Source: JAEXNA01 sp050486105
GTDB taxonomy: Bacteria; Vulcanimicrobiota; Xenobia; Xenobiales; JADMJV01
DNA length: 6,732 nt
Assembly: GCA_050486105.1 (NCBI GenBank)
Contig: JBJHCR010000336.1
Coordinates: 1-6,732 of the forward strand
Direction: 5' to 3'
Shown: piece after piece, positions 1 through 5,905 of the stretch
Position numbering within the stretch: the first letter of the stretch is position 1
How the letters are laid out: each line of letters begins with the position of its first letter
The notes under the pieces: generated by a model
Seen by the model: only the letters and a program-made list of their open reading frames with translations
What the model was told of the DNA's origin: nothing
Database searches by the model: none
Position numbers and translations under genes: made by a program

Positions 1-54
1 GGGTGGCCCCGGCGCCTCCGCACTCGAAACTAGAAAGTTATTCCTGGCCAGATC

Positions 55-942
55 CTAATCATCCAACGGGAGACCCTCTTCGTCATAGATCTGGTGAAAT
101 TCCAATCGCTCGAAGCTGCGCATACTCAATTTGGGCAGAACGACGATCTTTTCCACCAAATCCTCGGGCCGCTTGGCCTTCTCGCAAAGAAAATGAAAAA
201 CCGGTTGAGGCACCGAGCGGATCGCCGGCTTGCAGGCTTGGGTGAGTTCTTCTGCGGCATAAATGGCACCGTCCTTGAGGGGGTCGGGGGGGTCGACCAA
301 GCGCACCCAGTCGCTCTCTCCGAGAGCCACCCGCCCTAGCCTGGTCCAATCTACCATCCGCCCCAATTGCTTAGTTCGACGATGAACCACGGGATACAAC
401 TCCGGGACGTCCACCTTCTGCCGTCCGTAGCGGCGCTCAAGATCCGGGCGGACTATGGCAAACTCCCACATAGCCTCCAAGGTTGCCGCTGCCGCCTGGC
501 AGTAGACCGTTTCCTGGGCCTTCAGGGCCGCCTTGGCATTAGCTTGGCGCCATTCGGCCAACAGTTCCTCAAAACTCGGAGAACGATAGAAGCGGGAGCC
601 ATCACCAACGAGAACCTCTACGGACAGCCGAGCCTCCCGAGCCACACAGAGCGCTGCAGGCAAAGCTTCGAAGGCAAAAAACGTTGGGCGAGGTAAGTCC
701 ATCTCAAAGGCCAAGCCCACTTCATCACCGAGTTCCGGCTGGTAAGCGACAAAGCGTGCCGACACTCCAGTTTCTTCATTGAAATAAGGATAAATTAAGT
801 CTTCGCCCGCCTGAATCGGAGCCTTGAGATACTCCACCGAGGAAAGAAGTTTCTTGACCCTCTTCTGGCCGGACGGCCCGGGTGCACCTTCCAACTCTTC
901 GGATTGTTTCGAAGCATCGACATAGAGAAATTCAAAAAGCAA
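55..942 (-). CDS. Hypothetical soluble protein, 295 aa, unknown function
   Basis: I do not recognise this family. The frame opens with a TTG at 942 and ends with TAG at 55-57. No ATG, GTG or TTG lies between that TTG and the upstream in-frame stop, so the TTG is the only canonical start for the full frame. An AGGA sits about 17 nt upstream, which is far for a ribosome binding site, so the start is uncertain. No signal peptide or membrane helix is visible and the protein looks cytoplasmic. The likely conserved core is residues 51-96, with an NEETG segment followed by GLAFEMDLPRPTFFAFEA. Residues 122-165 look helical and Ala/Glu-rich (EELLAEWRQANAKAALKAQE). Residues 165-215 are rich in Arg and aromatic residues. 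Codon use is like that of its neighbours and the frame is open for 888 bp, which supports a real gene. It diverges from the fad operon, so it could share regulation with it, but nothing in it suggests an enzyme of lipid metabolism. Confidence 0.75.
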   Translation of the reverse strand: MLFEFLYVDASKQSEELEGAPGPSGQKRVKKLLSSVEYLKAPIQAGEDLIYPYFNEETGVSARFVAYQPELGDEVGLAFEMDLPRPTFFAFEALPAALCVAREARLSVEVLVGDGSRFYRSPSFEELLAEWRQANAKAALKAQETVYCQAAAATLEAMWEFAIVRPDLERRYGRQKVDVPELYPVVHRRTKQLGRMVDWTRLGRVALGESDWVRLVDPPDPLKDGAIYAAEELTQACKPAIRSVPQPVFHFLCEKAKRPEDLVEKIVVLPKLSMRSFERLEFHQIYDEEGLPLDD

Positions 943-1158
943 ATCTAATTTAGCACCGTTCCTAGATTGGGTTTATCGAGCCGGTGCACCCTGTTTCGCA
1001 CCGACGAACGTTTGTCACCTGCTAAGTCGGGGAAAAACCACCTTCAAGCGGACATCTTTCACCTACCCGACCCTGCACTGCTCTCGGGGCGTTTCACCTC
1101 AATGTGAGTCAACAGGGGACCATCGCTGAAGGTTGAGCCGCAGGAAGGGGACCCTACA
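943..1158. promoter_or_regulatory. Divergent intergenic promoter region between the unknown gene and fadI
   Basis: These 216 bp separate two divergent genes and must hold the promoter of the fad operon unless it lies further away. I found no convincing -35/-10 pair on either strand. TTGTCA at 1012-1017 is a fair -35 but has no matching -10. The left part carries GCACCG (953-958), CGGTGC (982-987) and GCACCG (998-1003) in alternating orientation, plus the palindrome GGTGCACC (983-990). These could be an operator for a dimeric regulator. No match to the E. coli FadR operator is apparent. Confidence 0.5.
1142..1150 (+). promoter_or_regulatory. Ribosome binding site of fadI, fixes the TTG start
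   Basis: AGGAAGGGG lies 8 nt before the TTG at 1159. This strong purine-rich site supports the TTG as the true start. The first in-frame ATG falls at codon 73, inside the thiolase fold. Confidence 0.75.
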
Positions 1159-2496
1159 TTGAGTAAGTCGACCGAAAAAAAGACTCGTAAAGCTTCAACT
1201 AAAAAATCATCATCCAAAGGCGACCGTGTGGTCGTCGTCGACGGCCTGAGAACCCCGTTCGTCAAGGCCTACACAGACTTCCAAGAACTCAACGCTCTGG
1301 AACTTTCCAGAATCGTCACCTCGGAATTTCTGGCTCGCTTAGACCTCGACCCCGACATCCTTGACGAAGTGATCATGGGGACCGTACTCCCCACCATTCA
1401 AGCCCCAAACCTAGCCCGAGAAGTGGTTCTGGCCGCCGATCTCCCGAGACGAATTCCAGGATACACCTTGAGCCGCGCTTGTGCCTCCAGCGCTCAAGCG
1501 GTGATCTCCGCCGCTGAAGGCATTCTGAAAGGCGAGTATCAAGCAGTGCTGGCCGGTGGGGCCGAATCCATGTCCAACGTACCGGTACCGTACAGTAAGG
1601 GCGTGATCGACTCGTTGATGGCCCTGTCCAAAGCCAAGAGCTTCCCGGGCCGGATGAAAGCCCTGGCCAACATTCCTCTGGACTCCCTCTTGCCCAGCCC
1701 GCCGTCGATTGCTGAAGCATCCACCGGCCGCTCCATGGGACAGCACGCCGAAAGCATGGCTGTTTTGAATGGAGTCACCAGGCTCGAACAAGATGAATTT
1801 GCCCTAGCCTCTCATCGCAACGCAGCTGAGGCTCGAGATCAAGGCAAGACTCGAGAAGAGGTCATGACCGTCTATCCCAGCCCCAAGTACCGACCGGTGG
1901 TCGAAGATTCCTTCGTTCGGGCCGACACTTCGGTGGAGCAGTTGGCGGAACTCAGGCCGGCTTTTGACCGCAATTACGGGACCATCACCGCTGGAAACTC
2001 CAGTGGACTGACCGACGGAGCAGCGGTAACCCTCATCATGAGTGAAAAGCGAGCCGAAGAGTTGGGACTCGAACCACTGGCAGCCGTCAGTCATTGGTCG
2101 TCGAGAGCCCTGGACCCTCAAGACCAACTTCTGATAGGGCCGGCCTTATGCATTCCAGAAGTGCTTGACGAGGCTGGACTAACGCTCGAAGAGATCGATC
2201 TCATTGACCTGCACGAGGCCTTCGCTGCTCAAGTGCTCTCGGTGGTCAAGGCGCTGGAATCCGACGAATTCGCCAAGAATTACTTGGGAAGAGACCAACG
2301 AGTTGGAGAGATCGATCGCTCCAAGCTCAATGTCAACGGGGGGTCCATCGCCTTGGGTCACCCATTCGGAGCGACCGGCGCTCGCATGGTCACAGGAATG
2401 GCTCGAGAACTCAAACGACGCAACGCCGATCGAGCGCTGCTATCTTTGTGTGCCGCTGGGGGCATGGGAACCGCAATTCTACTGGAGAGGATTTAA
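1159..2496 (+). CDS. fadI: 3-ketoacyl-CoA thiolase, FadI type
   Basis: This enzyme catalyses the last step of fatty-acid beta-oxidation, the CoA-dependent cleavage of 3-ketoacyl-CoA to acetyl-CoA and a shortened acyl-CoA, in the cytoplasm. At 445 aa it is close to E. coli FadI (about 436). The acyl-accepting cysteine is C108 in SRACASSAQA. The remaining active-site motifs are HEAFAAQ (H352), GHPFGATGAR (H401) and CAAGGMG (C431), all intact. The 'SRACASS', 'LMPxPP-like' (LLPSPPSIAEASTG, 177-190) and RPAFDRNYGT (266-275) stretches fit FadI and mitochondrial HADHB better than the aerobic FadA. The start is TTG with a strong ribosome binding site. The first 20 residues are Lys/Ser-rich (eight Lys or Arg), precede the conserved GDRVVVVDGLRTPF, and are somewhat longer than in E. 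coli FadI. The gene is followed after 4 bp by fadJ, the same order as the E. coli fadIJ operon. FadI is expected to pair with FadJ in an alpha2beta2-type complex. The family call is firm; the FadI rather than general thiolase label is supported by the partner. Confidence 0.95.
   Translation: MSKSTEKKTRKASTKKSSSKGDRVVVVDGLRTPFVKAYTDFQELNALELSRIVTSEFLARLDLDPDILDEVIMGTVLPTIQAPNLAREVVLAADLPRRIPGYTLSRACASSAQAVISAAEGILKGEYQAVLAGGAESMSNVPVPYSKGVIDSLMALSKAKSFPGRMKALANIPLDSLLPSPPSIAEASTGRSMGQHAESMAVLNGVTRLEQDEFALASHRNAAEARDQGKTREEVMTVYPSPKYRPVVEDSFVRADTSVEQLAELRPAFDRNYGTITAGNSSGLTDGAAVTLIMSEKRAEELGLEPLAAVSHWSSRALDPQDQLLIGPALCIPEVLDEAGLTLEEIDLIDLHEAFAAQVLSVVKALESDEFAKNYLGRDQRVGEIDRSKLNVNGGSIALGHPFGATGARMVTGMARELKRRNADRALLSLCAAGGMGTAILLERI
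2484..2490 (+). promoter_or_regulatory. Ribosome binding site of fadJ, inside the end of fadI
   Basis: GGAGAGG lies 10 nt before the ATG at 2501 and overlaps the last fadI codons. With only 4 bp between the fadI stop and the fadJ start, translation of the two is probably coupled. This site decides for the ATG at 2501 over any start further upstream in the same frame. Confidence 0.7.
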
Positions 2497-2500
2497 GAGC

Positions 2501-4654
2501 ATGAGCAAAAGTCTACAAAAAACCCGAGTCACCGCACTGGAAATCGATGATCACGGAGTTGCCACTCTGACCCTCGATGTGCCCAAGAGCAAACTCAACG
2601 TGCTCTCGCCTCAGGTGTTCGAAGAACTCGCCGAGCGCGCCGACGAGGTCTCCGAACGAAAAGAGATCCTGGCTCTGGTCGTCACTTCAGGCAAGGACGG
2701 AAGCTTCGTGGCCGGAGCGGACATCTCTCACCTAGCCACCATCACGAAAGCTGAAGAGGGAGCTGAGATGAGTTCCCAAGCCCAAGGGGTCTTCAATAAG
2801 TTTGAAGCACTCGATATCCCGACGGTCTGCGCCATCGACGGCGTCTGTCTAGGCGGGGGCCTGGAATGGGCCTTGGCCTGCACTTATAGGGTTATCACCG
2901 ACTCTCCCGGAACCCAACTTGGACTTCCTGAAGTGCAGCTCGGGCTGATCCCTGGAGCCGGCGGAACCCAACGCCTTCCTCGCCTGATCGGCTTCACCGA
3001 GAGCCTGGAGCTGATCCTGACCGGGAAAAAAGTTCGACCCCATAAGGCCCGCAAGCTCCACCTCGCCGACGAGGTGGTGCCAGCCAAACTCCTGCTTAGC
3101 AGGGCTCGGGCAGCGGCCTTGGAGTTAGCCGAACGCTCTGGCCGAGCTTGGGACATCCAGGAAAACCGCCAAAAAACCCTGAGCACCAGAATCGCCGAAA
3201 CCTACGGGGTTCGCAGCGCCATCTACACCAAGGCCAAGTCCGATCTCAAAGACAAGACCGGAGGCCACTACCCGGCCCCTTTCCTGGCTCTGGAAGCCGT
3301 TCGCTCGGCACTGAGGAGCAACTTGAACGAAGGTCTGGCCGAAGAGGCCCGCCTATTCGGTGAAGCGGCGGCGACCTCGGTGTCGAAGTCGCTCATTCAC
3401 CTCTTCCAGACCACTACGGAACTCAAGAGTGACTCAGGTATCGACCCTAAGTCGAAAGCCAAGGCTGTCGACCTCTCCAAGGCCGGAATCTTAGGTGCAG
3501 GCCTGATGGGGTCGGGAATTGCCACCGTGCTCGCCGACGTTGGAGTCAAGGCCCGAGTTAGGGACCTTTCGGAAGAAAGCTTGGGCAAGATGTACCGCTA
3601 TGTGGACAAGTACCTCCAGAAAAAGGTCCAGCGCAAGCACTACAGTGAATTCGAACGGAATCTAAGGCTGTCCAGAGTCACCGCCACTACCGATCTAGTT
3701 GGTTTTGCTAGCTGCCCCATAGTGATCGAAGCCGTCTTTGAAGATCTGAACCTGAAACATCAGGTTCTCAAGGACGTCGAGAAACTCATAGGCGAAAAGG
3801 GCATCTTTGCCAGCAATACTAGTTCTCTGCCGATCGCTGAGATCGCTAAGGCTTCCAAGCGACCCGAGCAAGTGATCGGAATGCACTTTTTTAGCCCGGT
3901 GGAGCGCATGCCCCTGGTGGAAGTCATCGTCCATGACAAAACCGCAGACTGGGTGACCGCCAGTGTGGTCGCCCTAGCCCAGAAGATGAAGAAGCACGCG
4001 ATCGTGGTCCAAGACGGAGCCGGCTTCTACACTTCGCGAATCCTGGCTGCTCTATGCAACGAAGCGGTGCGCTGCCTCTACGATGGAGCCACCATCGAAA
4101 GCATTGACAAGGCCCTCGAAGGATTTGGCTTTCCCATGGGTCCCATGCGCTTGATGGACGAGGTGGGCATCGGAGTGGTGACCAAAGTGATGGGCATCAT
4201 GTCCAACGCCTTTCCTGAACGCTTTGAAGCCCCTCCGGGGTGGGACAAAGTGCTCGATGGCCGACAGGGCAAAGCTAGTGGACTCGGTTTCTATCGGCAC
4301 AATGGCAAGAATCGAACCCCGGATCGCACCGTATACAAGGCCCTACCACAGTCCGATCGCAAAGGTCTCTCAGGCGAAGAGATCGCCGATCGCTGTGTCT
4401 TTGCCTTTCTCAACGAGTGTGCTCTGTGCTTGGAGGAGGGCATTCTCCGAAATCCCAGAGACGGAGACATCGGAGCAGTTTTCGGTCTAGGCTTTCCCCC
4501 ATTCCTGGGTGGGCCGTTCTTTGCCCTCGACCACTTGGGCCTAGACAATGTGCTCAAGCGCTTCGAAGAACTCAAGGAGCAGTACGGGGACCGCTTCGAA
4601 CCGGCGAAAATCCTCAGGACGAAGCACAGCAAGTCCGAGAAATTCTTCGACTAG
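2501..4654 (+). CDS. fadJ: Multifunctional enoyl-CoA hydratase / 3-hydroxyacyl-CoA dehydrogenase, FadJ type
   Basis: This 717-aa protein (E. coli FadJ is about 714) performs hydration of 2-enoyl-CoA and NAD-dependent oxidation of 3-hydroxyacyl-CoA, then hands product to the FadI thiolase. The N-terminal crotonase domain spans about 10-200. AGADI (71-75) and GGGLE (118-122) form the oxyanion hole region, and the two catalytic glutamates are E122 and E144 (GLPEVQLGLIPGAGG). A linker precedes the dehydrogenase. Its Rossmann motif GAGLMGSG is at 332-339, SNTSSLPI at 438-445, and the catalytic pair is H462 (GMHFFSPVERMPLVEVI) and E474. The C-terminal dimer-type domains run from about 505 to 717 and include RDGDIGAVFGLGFPPFLGGP (653-672), a signature of the FadJ/FadB/HADHA group. 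One detail differs: where E. coli FadB has 'VNR' this protein has TSR (S512), closer to the 'TTR' of mitochondrial HADHA. The frame is open upstream into fadI, but the ATG at 2501 has the ribosome binding site and gives the family's normal N-terminus. Cytoplasmic. Confident. Confidence 0.96.
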   Translation: MSKSLQKTRVTALEIDDHGVATLTLDVPKSKLNVLSPQVFEELAERADEVSERKEILALVVTSGKDGSFVAGADISHLATITKAEEGAEMSSQAQGVFNKFEALDIPTVCAIDGVCLGGGLEWALACTYRVITDSPGTQLGLPEVQLGLIPGAGGTQRLPRLIGFTESLELILTGKKVRPHKARKLHLADEVVPAKLLLSRARAAALELAERSGRAWDIQENRQKTLSTRIAETYGVRSAIYTKAKSDLKDKTGGHYPAPFLALEAVRSALRSNLNEGLAEEARLFGEAAATSVSKSLIHLFQTTTELKSDSGIDPKSKAKAVDLSKAGILGAGLMGSGIATVLADVGVKARVRDLSEESLGKMYRYVDKYLQKKVQRKHYSEFERNLRLSRVTATTDLVGFASCPIVIEAVFEDLNLKHQVLKDVEKLIGEKGIFASNTSSLPIAEIAKASKRPEQVIGMHFFSPVERMPLVEVIVHDKTADWVTASVVALAQKMKKHAIVVQDGAGFYTSRILAALCNEAVRCLYDGATIESIDKALEGFGFPMGPMRLMDEVGIGVVTKVMGIMSNAFPERFEAPPGWDKVLDGRQGKASGLGFYRHNGKNRTPDRTVYKALPQSDRKGLSGEEIADRCVFAFLNECALCLEEGILRNPRDGDIGAVFGLGFPPFLGGPFFALDHLGLDNVLKRFEELKEQYGDRFEPAKILRTKHSKSEKFFD

Positions 4655-4660
4655 GTTCCG

Positions 4661-4702
4661 ACCGCCGCCCGCTTGGTTTAGCCCAACCGGGCGGCGGTTT
4701 TT
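4661..4702 (+). terminator. Intrinsic terminator of the fadIJ operon
   Basis: A perfect 11-bp GC-rich stem pairs ACCGCCGCCCG (4661-4671) with CGGGCGGCGGT (4688-4698). After one C/C mismatch an inner TTGG/CCAA stem (4673-4676 with 4683-4686) extends the hairpin. A run of five T (4698-4702) follows on the plus strand. The hairpin starts 6 bp after the fadJ stop. Read on the minus strand the hairpin has no T-run after it, so it should not act as a normal intrinsic terminator for the converging regulator gene. Confidence 0.93.
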
Positions 4703-4724
4703 CTTGACTCGAAATTCCTAGCGG

Positions 4725-5399
4725 TCATTTTGCCGATGGGGATGGAAAATTTGGGACTTCAGAGGATTCGGACTCCACCTGCAGCACTCCGGACTTGATG
4801 GCTTCCATGACCAGATGAGTGCGATCAGTGACCTCGAATCGTTGGAAGAGAGTCCGCAGTCGGTTCTTGACCGTGCTCACAGACACGTAGACCTCTTCGG
4901 CGATGCGAGAATTGTTGAACCCGTGAGCAACCAACTCTAGAATCCTCTGATCTTGCTCAGTCAGTTCGCCGAACTGAGCCGTGGGCTCGCTGCGAAGACC
5001 TTCTAAGGCTTGCTGAGCCACCTCCAGGTGCAAATACCGCTCCCCATCTTCCAACGCCTTCAAAGCCCGGCGCAGTTCGCTGGTGTTGGCGGACTTCAAG
5101 AGAAACCCGTGAACCCCACCCTCGAGAGCCTCCCGCACTATGGGCGGCTCGTAATGGCAACTGAGATACAGTACCGGTGTTGAGGGGTAGTCGGCCAGCA
5201 AGCGAGAGAGCTCACCGCTCACCGAACCGTTCAGCCCATCGATATCCGCCATGAATACGTCGACCAACTCTTCGTAATCCCCAGACAGAGCTTCCTCTAC
5301 GGTCGAACAATCCTGAAGCACAGTGTAGCCTTCGGCCTCCAGCAAAAGCCGAAAGCCTTTTCGAAAAAGAATATGGTGATCGATAAGAAAAATGCGCAT
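4725..5399 (-). CDS. NarL/FixJ-family response regulator (receiver + LuxR-type HTH), orphan
   Basis: This is a 224-aa DNA-binding response regulator. The N-terminal receiver covers about 1-120: the acidic pocket reads DHH (D7, H8), the phospho-acceptor is D52 (VFMADID), the switch residue is S80 (VLYLSCH) and the conserved lysine is K102 (GFLLKSA). The C-terminal LuxR-type helix-turn-helix spans about 145-202 (LTEQDQRILELVAHGF, then RIAEEVYVSVSTVKNRLRTL), followed by a Ser/Glu-rich tail. NarL-type regulators usually have two acidic residues in the pocket; here the second is His, and the proline after the phospho-acceptor loop is missing. I chose the ATG at 5397-5399 because the receiver fold begins there and GGGGA lies 5 nt upstream. 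An upstream ATG at 5492 would add 31 residues with no place in the fold. No histidine kinase is nearby, so its input is unknown. It converges on fadIJ and diverges from the cyclase gene. Family call firm, targets unknown. Confidence 0.9.
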   Translation of the reverse strand: MRIFLIDHHILFRKGFRLLLEAEGYTVLQDCSTVEEALSGDYEELVDVFMADIDGLNGSVSGELSRLLADYPSTPVLYLSCHYEPPIVREALEGGVHGFLLKSANTSELRRALKALEDGERYLHLEVAQQALEGLRSEPTAQFGELTEQDQRILELVAHGFNNSRIAEEVYVSVSTVKNRLRTLFQRFEVTDRTHLVMEAIKSGVLQVESESSEVPNFPSPSAK

Positions 5400-5476
5400 T
5401 CTTGTCCCCAAATCTGCCTTGAAGCTGTCGGCTTCGTCGCTAGCGGATAGAAATCGTCTGACTAGTTGGCCAAAAA

Positions 5477-5492
5477 TTGACCACTTGACCAT
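5477..5492. repeat. Tandem 8-bp direct repeat upstream of the response regulator
   Basis: TTGACCAC (5477-5484) is followed directly by TTGACCAT (5485-5492). It lies 78-93 bp upstream of the regulator's ATG, next to the palindrome TTGGCCAA. It may be an operator half-site pair, possibly for autoregulation. Evidence is position only. Confidence 0.3.
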
Positions 5493-5613
5493 ATCCTGGA
5501 TAGAGCCTCAGGCTGCTCACCTTTGAGCCTTCATCGCTGCCTAAACCCGGGGGTTTCGGTCGCGCTCCTACCCTTGCATTCCACATTTCTCTCAAAGGGT
5601 GGCCTCCCGAGCC

Positions 5614-5644
5614 ACAACACCCATAGATGGGTACCCGGGGTTGT
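5614..5644. repeat. Imperfect hairpin in the intergenic region
   Basis: The outer arms ACAAC (5614-5618) and GTTGT (5640-5644) and the inner arms ACCCAT (5619-5624) and ATGGGT (5627-5632) pair, with a 7-nt bulge (5633-5639) on the right side. The bulge overlaps the palindrome GGGTACCC (5629-5636). No T-run follows on either strand, so it is not a normal terminator. It is more like a structured repeat or a protein site. Confidence 0.35.
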
Positions 5645-5779
5645 CGTGCCTCGTTTATGCACAATTGTACACCGACCTCGGACGATCCTATCGCCAATCG
5701 TACCTCGAAAACCCATCTTCCGAGAGAAGTGCGGAACGTAAGCCTAGCGTAAACCCATGCTGTGTCAGATCCTGTCATA

Positions 5780-5804
5780 GTTGAGAAAGTTTTTTCTTCT
5801 CAAC
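5780..5804. repeat. Inverted repeat GTTGAGAA/TTCTCAAC upstream of the cyclase gene
   Basis: An 8-bp perfect stem (5780-5787 with 5797-5804) encloses a 9-nt loop holding six T. It sits about 100 bp before the cyclase ATG. Directly upstream, TGTCA occurs twice 10 bp apart (5763-5767 and 5773-5777), which would place both copies on the same face of the helix. The arrangement suits a regulator site, but no T-run follows the stem, so it is not a terminator. Confidence 0.4.
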
Positions 5805-5832
5805 TCGAGTCCGGGCGTGGGCTGAACTGCCG

Positions 5833-5863
5833 TCAAGACTTTACCGAATTGAACTCGTCTTGA
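5833..5863 (+). repeat. Inverted repeat TCAAGAC/GTCTTGA in the cyclase leader
   Basis: A 7-bp perfect stem (5833-5839 with 5857-5863) with a 17-nt spacer lies 42 bp before the cyclase start. It could be a hairpin in the mRNA leader or an operator. Chance occurrence is possible at this length. Confidence 0.25.
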
Positions 5864-5905
5864 GAACATAGGACTTCGCCGCCTCTCGTCAAAGCTGAGC
5901 AGACT

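Larger units (their letters stand above)
5400..5905. other. Long intergenic region between divergent regulator and cyclase genes, palindrome-rich
   Basis: About 506 bp hold no gene I can support. Short frames on both strands lack family-like motifs. The region must include both divergent promoters, but no clear sigma70 -35/-10 pair or sigma54 GG/GC pair was found. Many short palindromes are present: TTGGCCAA (5466-5473), TATCCTGGATA (5492-5502), AGCCTCAGGCT (5504-5514), AAACCC-GG-GGGTTT (5543-5556), GTGGC/GCCAC (5599-5603 with 5611-5615), ACCCAT-AG-ATGGGT (5619-5632) and a near-palindrome around ACAATTGT (5658-5671). The cyclase-proximal part holds two further inverted repeats, listed separately. 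Confidence 0.7.

Noticed and set aside
3..245. Plus-strand frames at the left edge
   Set aside because: They lie antisense to the 295-residue minus-strand frame and show no protein-like motifs.
2204..2500. Extension of the fadJ frame upstream to an ATG at 2204
   Set aside because: This part overlaps the conserved 3' end of fadI in another frame and encodes no family-like sequence. The ATG at 2501 has a good ribosome binding site and gives the normal FadJ N-terminus.
4661..4702. Bidirectional terminator serving the response regulator as well
   Set aside because: The hairpin is followed by a T-run only on the plus strand. On the minus strand the following bases are mixed.
5400..5492. A 31-residue N-terminal extension of the response regulator starting at 5492
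   Set aside because: The receiver fold begins exactly at the ATG at 5399, which has its own upstream GGGGA. The extension has no domain role.
5440..5778. A 112-residue minus-strand frame and shorter frames in the intergenic region
   Set aside because: They have no recognisable motifs, Pro/Gly/Arg-rich random-looking composition and no clear ribosome binding site, and they overlap dense palindromes.
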